From NCBI GenBank assembly GCA_037176885.1, contig JAWWNJ010000198.1, positions 186,001 through 250,000 on the forward strand: 64,000 nucleotides of DNA. Direction: 5' to 3'. Position numbers and translations under genes: made by a program. Below are positions 23,666-33,540 of the stretch, one piece after another (the first letter of the stretch is position 1; each line of letters begins with the position of its first letter). The notes under the pieces are model-generated. The model ran no database searches, had not been told where the DNA came from, and was given only the letters and a program-made list of their open reading frames with translations. The stretch comes from Favolaschia claudopus (taxonomy: Eukaryota > Basidiomycota > Agaricomycetes > Agaricales > Mycenaceae).

Positions 23666-24353
23666 TGGTTGTATATGCTATGGTTGTATATGCGAGAAAT
23701 TGGGACGTACCTTGTGATACACAACTTGACGAATTCGAGTGGACTTCAAGTCCGTTATTGGCGCCTGCACTGCCACACGGGCGCCTCGGCAGTAAATTGT
23801 CAGCAAATATTCAACTCAACTCTGCCCTTGCTGGAGGGCTCTTGTATGCGATCTTCTGTATATCAAAACTCATCTTCATACTAGCTTCACTGACCTACAA
23901 CTATCCCTGTGGCTGAGGGACTATAAGGTGCGGCGTATTTGACGCGTGTTTATGGATATTTATCTAGTGCTTCTTGCGATGAAGAAATTCGTAAAACATG
24001 GGGGGTTTAAAAAATCTCCCAGGGAAATTAAATCGGACATACCTGGGTGCGTTGCTTCAGTTCCCTGTAGTTTCGTTTACTTTGTTGAATTTTGATTCTC
24101 GAGGTGTGTACGTACCTTTCTCCAGAGGAAGGTACGTAATCGATTCTGAGCCTGGCCCACTCCGAGTAAAGCCGTAAGTCCGAAAGCTGATTGTTTATTG
24201 ATTGATCATTGATCACTGCAGGCAGTGCGTCTACCAACACCATCCCCTGCCTACGCGACGTCGTGGGCAGGGGATGAGACGCTATCGATTTCACCTGGGC
24301 TTCACTCTGAGCTCCTCTCTTTCTCTTCTCTCATCGCCTTTTCGTTCTCGCCA
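23666..24353. promoter_or_regulatory. Region upstream of the KDZ transposase
   Basis: There is no gene between the cargo gene stop and the transposase ATG. It contains the perfect 10+10 palindrome at 24109-24138 and a pyrimidine-rich run (ctctctttctcttctctcatc) just before the start codon, which is typical of fungal transcription start zones. Confidence 0.5.
24109..24138. promoter_or_regulatory. Perfect inverted repeat upstream of the transposase
   Basis: TACGTACCTT and AAGGTACGTA are separated by 10 bases, about 215 bases before the transposase ATG. This is the geometry of a binding site for a dimeric factor or, on RNA, a hairpin. The function is not known. Confidence 0.45.
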
Positions 24354-27300
24354 ATGTCTATGAAAAAACAGAAGCAGAAACGCAAGGCAGCGACAACACT
24401 TACATTCAGTCTTGACGAGACCGCTTCCCATGACTCCACGAAAATCGCGAGCGGGTCCGCTACAGCCCACATTTTGCGAGAGAAGATATCTGTCGGGCAA
24501 GCAGACGGTCAAATTCGCCGCACAAAGTCCCTATTCAAGGTCAATATCCTCGACCCGCGACCAAGCGGCGTTCGCCCCGATATCCGCTCATCGGAGCCTA
24601 TCTATGATGCCCACGATGCCGCAGGGTATGACGAACCGGAGGAGGAGGAGGAGGAGGAGGGTGGTCCCAGAGGGCAGCGCGACTCGGTATGTAGCAAATA
24701 ATCCAAATATTCGCGAACTGATGAACTGACATCCTGTTAGGACGATCCACTTCGGCAATGGGCTGAGGATTATCGCGCGATCTACCTGGCTGAGGTGCTG
24801 AGGTTCGAGGGGAGAGGGGATCACGCCGCGTATACGACGTGTCAGTGTGGAAGGGATGGTGCCGAATTTCGCTGCGTCGATTGTCTGCGCGGCGGCAAGC
24901 TCCTTTGCTCGTCGTGTATGAGGGAGACGCACATGCAATCACCTTTTCATCGTGTTCAGGTGAGTTCATGGTCTCTGAGGTTTCGATTGAGACTTATACG
25001 CTGTCTGCTCGCCTCCTCGGCAGAAATGGACCGGCGGTTTTTTCAAGCGTGTCAGTCTCAAATCCCTCAAGCTACGGATCCAGCTGGGTCATTGGAATGG
25101 CAGCGGAAGATGTCCGCTACCCGAGAAGTCCCCTGGCGACGACTTCGTCGTCATCCACACCAACGGGGTGCATAACGTCTGCCTCGACTACTGCGGCTGT
25201 GGTGAGGGCGGTCCGCTGCCAGTGCAGCTCCTCCGCGCGCAGTTGTGGCCAGCGACAACGACCAACCCGCGGACCGCTGCCTCCTTCGCCGTTCTCCGTC
25301 ATTTCCACCTTCTCGGTTTCGAATCGAAGTGTGCGACATTGGAATTCTATCAAAGCTTGGCTAGGGAGAGCGATAATCTACATTACAGAAAGGATAATGT
25401 GCGTATATCTACTGCTTTCACTATCTTCATATACTCACGACAGCTCTAGAATCGGTATCATGAATTTCGGAGGATGGCGCGGGAGTGGAAGAATATTAGG
25501 ATGCTGAAGAGAGCCGGACGGGGGCACGAAGTCGACGGTGTGGCAAGAACGCAGGCTGGGGAGTGCGCTCTTCTGTGCCCCGCCTGCCCACATCCGGGGA
25601 AGAATCTGCTGCCGGGGTGGGAGGCGGTGTCAGAAGAAAAGCAGTGAGTTTGTATTAATTCCGATGTACTCCGTCTAACCTTGCGCAGGTTTATATACGC
25701 AATCTATCTGGCACTTGACGCCAATTTTCGGCTGAAGCGCAAAGATGTGTCCACGGAGGAGAAGGATCCGGGTTTGGGCGACGGATGGGCGTTTGTATGT
25801 GGCGTGAAGGAGTACATGGACCACGTCAAAGAACACTGGAATATGACGCAACAGGTACGCTATGGATATTGAATATACAGCGAACGAGAAACTGAGACAA
25901 AAATACAGCGTAGTCACTGTGTCGCTCACGACGCCGTCGACAAGCCTGATCGGGAGGCTAGAGGTACGGCGTCGTCTGGGATCGGTGCTGTTGATTGTGC
26001 AAGACACAATATGAAACGTCCATCTGCTGTAGGAGACCTTCAGCTTGGAGAGCGGTAAGCTGTCTGTATCTTATCATCGCACGAGCCAGACGACTAATGT
26101 TAGAATAGATATATTAACATGGACTACGTGTTTTTCCGTAGCATCGCCGGGTCGCCGTTGATTCGATTCTTTGTCTCCTACGACATAGCGTGCCAATGGC
26201 ACTTGAATCTCTTCACGCGAATGGAGCATTATGATAACGACACCCTCACCATCGACGGAGCCGGCAAATTTTTCACCTTTTTGGTTCCCAAGTTCCATCT
26301 TCCCGCTCATATCGAAGACTGCAACCTCAAATTTTCCTTCAATCTGACGCGCGACGTCGGCCAAACGGATGGAGAGGCTCCTGAGCGGGGCTGGGCTGAC
26401 GCCAATCCGTTGGCTCGTAGTACCAAGGAGATGGGTCCGGGATTCCGCCGCGACACCTTGGATGATCACTTCAACGACTGGAACCATAAAAAGATCATAG
26501 CTCTAGGTGAGTGAAGCAAGAAATTTGCGATATCAATGTGAGATTGACGTACGACGACAGGCTACGCCCTACGCCGAAAATTGGAGAAGGCGGTACCGGA
26601 GATGGTGCGAACGAGGGAGGCGCTGGCCGACATGAACGATTCCGTCGGTGCAGATACAGTGGAAGAGTGGACAGACATGGCGGTGAAGTGGGAGGCGGAT
26701 ATGGAAGCCCCGAACCCGTTCGAAACGATTCATAAAGACCAGCACCTGGCGAAGGTACGGGCTGAGCTTGCGAAAGAGGCAGCGGAGAGGGAAGCAGCGG
26801 GTAGAGAGGACATGGGGGCGATAAGAGGGGATATGCACGTTACGGAGCTCATCGCTATGGGTCTCCAGCTCGAGCAACAGCAGTAAGTGCATTATCAAGC
26901 AATTGCGTTGATACTGACGCACCTTTTGTAGACGTATCTTGGCCTCCGACATCTCGGCGACAGGTCTTCACCCTACCGATGGGCAACGTCGTGCGATGAC
27001 CGAACGCACCAGCAAGCTTCGCCGCAAGATCCTCGCGTGGATCGAGGTGCAGACCAAGTTCTGGCCCGCGCTAGCCAACGTACGCGAGCGCGAGGATAGC
27101 GAGCGGACTCGCCAATCGGAGGGCGTGGTGGGGGTCAAGGTGTCCGCAATCACCCTCTGGCTTCCTTCAGCCTTGCGGGCGTTGGTGGGGGCAACAGACG
27201 TCGTTATCCAGACGTCTGTCTTGGAGATGGAGTACCGCCTTCGAGTTGCGCAAGCGGCGGAGTCTCTCCATGAGATGCGGAGGCTCTTGCTCGTGCGCAC

Positions 27301-28148
27301 TCACCTCTACAAGCTGAAGGACAAGCACATGAGGGGGGTGCGCGCCAACACCCGCTCAGCCGACAAGATCGCTGCTCTCAACGAGCAAATCAAGCGAGCA
27401 GCTGCAACGTATCGCGTGGCGCGGGAGGCACTGGTCGTGCTGGGTCGAGTGCTGAGCACGAGCGAGTGGGAATGGAGTCTGCTGGAGCTGAAGGAGGGGG
27501 ATGTGCGCGGGCTACCGCAGTCCCATTTCCACGACCCGGAGCGGAAGAAGAAAAAGAGGAGGAAGCGGCAGCGGACGCAGGAGCAGGAGATTTCGTGGAT
27601 TTGGGTATCGCGAGGAGCGCGCTCGCAGCCCGGTGATGATGTCGCGATGAACGAAGGTACGCAGCTCCCTCTTTGACGTGTTCCGCGCCTGACAAACCAT
27701 TACAGCTGTCCGCATCGAGTGGGCGAAGACACGCGCGCGTTCCATGCGCTGGGCAGAAGAGGTGGAGTTACTTGAGGAGGAGATTCGGCGCGTCCGTGCT
27801 TTTCTGCTGTGGCGTTCGCAGTGGTGGAGGGGCAGGATTGACCTCCTGGAAAGGGAGGAAGGTCCGCAGCGCGAAGGGGAAACAGCGTATGCGCTTCGAC
27901 AGGAATCCATTCAGACGACGCTCGCGGCTGAGTTTTCGAAGGAATGGGAACATTTGCCAGAATTGGTAAGGATGGGCCGCGCAGGGATACCAGGGGTTGA
28001 CGGGGGCGAGAGTACTCTGGTGGAGGATGAAGAAAATGGTCGGGCAGAGCGGGAGGAGGACGAGAGCGAGGAGGAGGACGACCCGATTGATTCGCTTCCG
28101 ACTCGTGCGGTAAAACCGACGTACACGGACGAGATCTTGGATATGTAG
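24354..28148 (+). CDS. KDZ transposase (CxC2-type), intact
   Basis: Ten exons keep one frame from ATG 24354 to TAG 28146-28148: 24354-24686, 24741-24959, 25024-25398, 25450-25643, 25689-25854, 25909-26054, 26109-26506, 26561-26882, 26932-27656, 27706-28148 (3321 nt, 1106 aa). Introns are 44-69 nt. An acidic, Lys-rich N-terminus precedes the KDZ-associated Cys cluster (CQCGRDGAEFRCVDC, then CSSCMRETHMQSPFHRVQ). The catalytic region carries all KDZ blocks I know: ALDANFRLKRK, CVAHDAV, GIGAVDCARHNMKRPSAVGD followed by LQLGERYINMDY, SYDIACQWHLNL, and DGEAPERGWADANPLA followed by MGPGFRRDTLDDHFNDWNHK. The C-terminal third is charged and helical with an acidic end. It catalyses cut-and-paste movement of the element. 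No internal stop or frameshift was found, so it may be active. Confidence 0.93.
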
Positions 28149-28424
28149 TTATGGATTGACGGTGCGAATAGCCTGAGGGGATGGGCATGCGCTCCCTTTT
28201 TTTCGTGTTTTTGTAGAATTATTTTGTATTTTTTTCTGCACGACGCGCTCGACGATGCCAAAGGCTCGTCGACGTCGTCCACCAAACATGTACAATTTTG
28301 ATCGTATTTACATACATCCTTGCTCGCTGCCTGCAACAACGACGACGACACTGCAGCACCACTGCTGGTACCCGACAGTCCGAATTGGGATTTGAGGCCG
28401 ACGTTCATTCGATATATTAAAATC
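28149..28424. other. 3' non-coding right arm of the KDZ element
   Basis: This stretch separates the transposase stop from the right inverted end. It is T-rich just after the stop (ctttttttcgtgtttttgtag), fitting the transposase 3' end. No gene was seen. Confidence 0.5.
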
Positions 28425-28506
28425 GACTGTCGCCCAGAGGTCACAATATATCAAAAATAACTCTCCTCGACAGGTGAGTGATATATCTCTCCCCCATACT
28501 AAGGTG
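28425..28506 (-). repeat. Right terminal inverted repeat of the KDZ element
   Basis: The reverse complement of this segment aligns with 6812-6891 (shared core GATATATTGTG and GGGCGA). It is followed immediately by the right target duplication. Confidence 0.85.
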
Positions 28507-28515
28507 ACGCAGACA
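28507..28515. repeat. Right 9-bp target-site duplication of the KDZ element
   Basis: ACGCAGACA is identical to 6803-6811. It is followed by the remaining 38 bases of the original host intron, ending cttattcag. Confidence 0.85.
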
Positions 28516-28553
28516 TTTATCTCTCTCGGAAAACTCCACTCACACTTATTCAG

Positions 28554-31048
28554 TGGCAACGTCTAACAACTCGTAGATACGACTTCAACTTTCCCGCCCA
28601 ACCTCTCCTCAGTGATCTCGTTGACCTGTATTTCAAACATGAAAACATTTACATCCCTCTCCTCCATCGCCCGACATTCGAAAAACAACTCGCTGATGGC
28701 CTGTCTATGAGGTATGATCCCTCGTTCTGCTTCCTGTTTTGAGTTCTAGATTTTGATCTTAGACCGATTTCAGAGACGACAGCTTCGCTGCGACGGTTCT
28801 GCTCGTATGTGCACTTGCCTCACGGTGGAGTGAAGATCCCAATATCGCCAAAGACGGCTGGGCATGCGGGCGCAAGTGGTTCGAGCAGGTTTACCACCAC
28901 GATCTCGATTTCCCTACTCACGCTGACTGGGTGATATTGATTTCCAGGCTACGTCTATGGACGACCGTTTATTCGGACAAGCTAATCTATACGACTTGCA
29001 ATATTATTCCGTACGACTTATATTTTCCCCTCCCATATTCATAACTGAATCGACAACATTCTGGCAGCTGGCCGTACTGTATCTCATTGGTTCCTCCTCA
29101 GCGCCGCAACTTTGTTGGCGGTTTGTGGTAGTCGGTCTCCGACTGGCACAAGTAAGTATTTCATCCGACGGTGCGCTTCTCCGCCTCACGGATTCCTGCT
29201 CCTTCGGAAGGATATAGGCGTACACCGCCGCCAGGCTCTGATAGAACCTCCTTCGGTCGAACGGGAGCTCTTCAAGCGCGCGTTCTGGGTTTTGGTACGC
29301 ATTAGTGCCCACCTCGTTGGCCAGTCCAACTGATTCACTCTCATTCTGCTGGTTTCAGGTATATCTCGACCACCTAGTGAGCTCATGGATGGGCCGTACG
29401 TCGATAGTAGAATACGATGAGTGAGTGATTTTGTCTATTTCATTCATTTTTATGTGCTCTGTCTCAACTCACGCTTACTTTTACTTGTCGGCAGACTCGA
29501 CATCGACCAACTACTCGAAGTTGACGACGAATTTTGGGACCATCCTACCCATCCCTTCCGCCAACCTGCCAATCGCCCCTCATATGTAACCTACTTCAAC
29601 AATGTCCTCCGTCTGACTCATATCCTCACCCTGGGCTTGAGATACCTGGTGTGTTCCGTCGTTCTATTCGGATTCGCTCGCACGGCAAACCACATTACTT
29701 ACTAGAGTCATGATTTTTCTAGTATCCGCTTAACAAGGTCCGGGTGTTATTCCCCATCGATGACACCTGGAAAGAGTCCCTCGTCGCTGAGTTAGACTCT
29801 GCCTTGAACCAGTGGCTCAATGGATTACCCGAGCATCGTATGCCGTTGAATCTAATGACTTCGTATGTATTTCACACCGTTTACAGTGCGCTGGGATCCC
29901 ACAAAGAAAGAACCTGTCTTTTTTGACCAATCGGTCGCTATCTATACGGCGTACTACCAGCTTCAGATACTCATCCACCGCCCGCTCGTCCCTATCTTGC
30001 GGAAATCTGCTCCCACTGTGAGTGGTTCGGCTGCTACAACACAGGTTGGATTCAACCCCACGTGTTACAGAAATACCTGTCCCTTGCCATATGCACGAAT
30101 GCAGCAAGATCGTGCGCTAATATCGTGGATATTCAGCGCCAACGCAATGGTACACTTCCTGCCTTCGTAAACGTGGTCAGTATATATTTATTATCCACTC
30201 CACTTCCCCAGTCGATTCAATGTTTAATTTATACATGCTCACTACTTATCGCTTTACGCAGCCAGGGGTGTTCGCCTCCGCGATTGTAATGTTGTTGAAT
30301 ATCTGGAGTAGCAAGCGTAAAGGTCTGATACCACATTCCGGTTCGTCGCGAGAAATGGTGTACGTGCAAAAATGCATGCAAGTGGTCAAGTTGTGCGAGA
30401 CTCGGTGAGTGTCATGCTCTGATTTTTGTTCTTGAATGAATACTTACCCGAAGGCTCTGTTTCCTCAGTTGGCAAATTGCTGGCGTTATTTGGTATAGTT
30501 TCTCTTACAATTCCACAATCGTCTTCATGCCTTGAAAGGGACGTTCTTGCTGAATTGGCGTCCGTGGGTGGACTAACGCGTGCCGATCTAAAAGACCCCA
30601 CCCTTCATTCCCCAAACGTGTCACCTTCGAATGATATACCACTCGAAGAAGGTGACTATTGAGGTGTTTTACGTGCGAAATTTTCGCTCAACTCAACTTT
30701 CTCATTCGCCAGAAATTCAGCAGATTTCCCATCCTTCCGTAAACATTCCGAAGCTTGATACACCAATATCCCCAAGCTCATTCAAGACCTCGCCTTCGTA
30801 CACAGAAGGGTACATCGACCCCGCCCAGGCCAGTTGCGAATTGGAATGCATGATGGATTTGCTTGACAGTAATGTGTGGGCGAATGCTCCTGGGGGGCTC
30901 GAGTACGTTTATTCGGCTTTAATGTTATCAGTTGCTCATACAGAGTTCTCCCCGCTTTGCTTCAAGGATGGACGCTTGGGGTATTTATCTTGACGACTTC
31001 TATGGGATGACGCAAGGGGACGTAGAGCGAATTGATTCAAACATATAG
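28554..31048 (+). CDS. Zn(II)2Cys6 transcription factor, 3' half (gene begins at 5857)
   Basis: This continues the zinc-cluster regulator. The first exon opens in phase 0 with WQRLTTRRYDFNFPAQPLLS then DLVDLYFKHENIYIPLLHRP, which is the start of the fungal-specific transcription factor domain (Fungal_trans). Later exons give LLVCALASRWSEDPNIAKDG, DDRLFGQANLYDLQYYS, LAVLYLIGSSSAPQLCW then GLRLAQ, DIGVHRRQALIEPPSVEREL then FKRAFWVL, and WKESLVAELDSALNQWLNGL. This is the usual order of that domain. A Ser/Pro-rich stretch follows and the last exon ends DVERIDSNI with TAG at 31046-31048. Joined to the 5' half it would be a regulator of ordinary length. Its target is unknown; the sesquiterpene-type genes at 47-54 kb are only a distant possibility. 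Confidence 0.85.
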
Positions 31049-31181
31049 AGACCTCGTATCAACTACGTCACTAAATGGATTTCTTTTACACTCTATAATT
31101 CAAACCTATTCAGGACTGGAGCTGAAGGAGCATCTTAAATTGGTACACACTCCGACAGACCAAATGACTATATTCACCAAA

Positions 31182-33368
31182 TCAGTGGATCTCAACCACA
31201 TTCATACCATCAACATGAAGAATCCTAGTGACCGCATTCCAAACCTCCATCGGATTCCCCGGCAACGCCCTTGCTAAACCCGTCACCCTATCTTTCACGA
31301 CGCTCTCACTCAGCCTCAACGGAATGACCACAGATCTCACTCCCTTCGGCCCCCTTACATATATCACATCCACCCCCATCCTCCCTCCACTCCCCTTCCC
31401 TTGTGCCCTCTTCAGGATATTCCGCCACTCCGGTCCAAAAAGTAAATCCGTTTCAGAAACGGCGACTTTGATCTCGACTTTGACTTTCATCGTCGCGAGA
31501 GTGTAGTCGTATGTGGTGATGAAGGGGTGATCGGGAAGTTTGCTGAGGAAGAGGGCTTGTTCACGGTAGATGTTGGTTCTAGCTTTTAAATAGTCTTGAT
31601 GGACGATCCAGCGCAGGAAGGAGCGTTGGCGGGCGGTAAACTCCTCATTGTTCCTTTTGCCTATCAGGTGGTTGAATGGTTTCAGATTTATGAAGAAGAT
31701 GAAGTGATAGCATACCGAGGAGCAGCGTCCCAGATGAGGCACATATCTCCCGATGGCCGCCGTTGCGCCAATCTGCCATCTGACAGGCCGTGGAGCAGTA
31801 ATAGGAACTTTGACAGCCCGAACAACGACGAAATTTATTCTTTCTACGGATGACGGAGCACTGGGAGTGAGAGGTTAGTCACGTTGCATTGTAAAGATCA
31901 AAACTCGCCTCGAGATTATCGCAAGCTCGCAATCGAACACTGCTCGCGTTAAAGTCATGCAGAGTCTGCAGTCTCTCCTTCACGACCAAAGAGAACGGAT
32001 TCCACCACTCGTCAAAGCCCTGCAGCGAAAATGTACTGTCGTTTACGATGCTTTTGATCTCTTGCCACTGGGCGTCAACGGCACTAAGGACGTGGTAGTC
32101 CACGAGTATCCCCGGAAGGAGTTGGTGGAAAAAGAATGCGAGTTGCCCCCGCAGAGCGAACGCAGAAGGGGAGGCGGCGCAGAGAAGAGGAAGCTGAAAC
32201 AACCCGTTATCGACAGCTGACGGGATCAGAGTCCAACCAGAAGCGGAGGTGGAGAGGACAGATAGCATGGCAAGGCCAGTGTCGAGTAACACGTCCTTGT
32301 CCTTCTCCGGTGAAGAATCCTTGATTATAGCGCATAGAGCCCTCAGCATCGCGTCCATGACGTGGTTGGCGATGAGGGCTTCGCCAAATTCTGCTATACT
32401 GCTTGCCATTGGGTCCCCAAGTTTTTCGCCAAGGGCGGGATCAAGCTTCCCAATAAAGACAAACACGCCCCATAACAAGAAGACCTGGTTAGGGAGATCC
32501 ATCGAGTCTTTGCTAGCTACGGCGTCGATGGAGTGAACGACAACACGAGCCAAGTCAAACAATGTGCAGCCCGCTCCGCTCACGAGCTCCTCCATGTTCT
32601 CAGGATTCTTTATTTGATCCTGGATCATGAAGCGCCGCAAGTTTTGGAAAGCGAGCAGACGTTGTGGCGCGTCGGGAATGGACGGAGCGCACGCCCACGT
32701 CCGGCCAACCATGAACCACAGCCAGGGGGTAGATAGCACGAGTTGTCGGGTTTCCGAATGAGTGCCGAGTGTACCCGCAAATTTCATGAAGTCCAGCAAG
32801 AACTCGCGCTCCGCGTCCAGATGGAGCGGGGAACTATTGCTGTGAATGTATAGATAAAGAAAACGAACCCAAGGCCAGACCCGTGGCCAAATATCAACAC
32901 CAATACCATCCGGAAGCGTCATAGCGTAGAGAACCTCTAGCGATAAGAGCGCCTTTGCGATAGCAGCGTCGCTGTCGGTGGCACATTGTCCGGAAGAGTC
33001 CAAGTCGATTTTACCGGCGGTAGAAAGGCAATCAAGGTCCGGTATCCGCGATGGATTGAGATTGAAATAGAGAGCTGGGAGGGAATATTGCCGCTCGTTT
33101 TGAGGTGCAGTGATTATATAGTCCCGCACCCCTTGAATGTCTTCGAGAGTGCGGGAACGACTACAACATACCGCAGGTACGAGGACCTTTATGTTGTAGC
33201 GTCTGTTTACAAGAGACTAGGGAACGACTGGCAGACATGGCACCGTTGGCGCGGTACTTCAGGCAGGTAGGGTGGGTGAGATTGGTGAACGTAGATATAG
33301 AGTGGAGGATGGACCTTGACCGAAGCCGGAAGCAGCTTGAGGTTGTCGAGGTGTAGGGCGGGATGCAT
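31182..33368 (-). CDS. MYND zinc-finger protein, interrupted by a 58-bp element
   Basis: The start MHPALHLDNLKLLPASVK (ATG 33368) is typical of the large agaric MYND family. An intron ending ctgaag leads to YRANGAMSAS, where a 67-bp insertion (58-bp element plus 9-bp duplication) splits the codons for SRS and shifts frame. Beyond it TLEDIQGVRDYIITAPQ continues into a ~400-aa helical body to CDNLE. A GC-AG intron (31861-31908, branch-like gactaac) then joins CSVIRRKNKFRRCSGCQSSY followed by YCSTACQMADWRNGGHREIC, the complete MYND finger. The C-terminal exons end VVEIH at 31182. MYND fingers bind proline-rich partner peptides; the role of this family is unknown. With the insertion unspliced the product would be truncated near residue 30. 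Confidence 0.75.
33162..33219 (-). mobile_element. 58-bp mini-element, copy A (in the MYND gene)
   Basis: These 58 bases are flanked on both sides by GGGAACGAC (33153-33161 and 33220-33228), a perfect 9-bp target duplication. The sequence is identical over all 58 bases to copy B at 34562-34619. On the minus (gene) strand it begins TAGTCTCTTGTAAACAG and ends GGTATGTTGTA. It contains CTACAACATA and, on the other strand, the same string again, so part of it can fold as a hairpin. It has no coding capacity. Confidence 0.85.
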
Positions 33369-33540
33369 CGTGGAGGGACGAAAGAAGAAAAAGAAATTTA
33401 CGTAACATGCTTCAAATTTCGGAGGCTCGGACTCAATCGGAGTTATCGGGTTGCAAGTAGTGTATGGACTTGCAAGGTTCATGGTCCCAATAAATTGCAG
33501 CTATATCATGAATACATAATCAAGCCAATATAAGTCCCGC

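Larger units (their letters stand above)
6812..28506 (+). mobile_element. KDZ (Kyakuja-Dileera-Zisupton) DNA transposon, about 21.7 kb, with cargo
   Basis: The element is bounded by inverted termini (6812-6891 and 28425-28506) and a perfect 9-bp duplication, ACGCAGACA. It encodes an intact-looking KDZ transposase at its right end. The empty site is rebuilt by deleting the element and one duplication: bases 6801-6811 joined to 28516-28553 give a 49-nt intron with gtacgc and ttcag ends, in the same phase (0) on both sides. That is independent proof of the borders. Cargo on both strands includes an AT-hook protein, a truncated relative of its N-terminal domain, an RNase H1 N-terminal-domain protein, a small basic protein, coiled-coil and F-box-like proteins, two unrecognised genes, and a SINE-like insertion. 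KDZ elements are known to be large in mushrooms and often carry TET/JBP oxygenases; none was recognised here. Perfect duplication and open transposase suggest a young, possibly autonomous copy. Confidence 0.92.

Noticed and set aside
6812..28506. A TET/JBP oxygenase expected from knowledge of mushroom KDZ elements
   Set aside because: No HxD...H 2OG-Fe dioxygenase pattern was recognised in any exon chain. Absence by eye is not proof.
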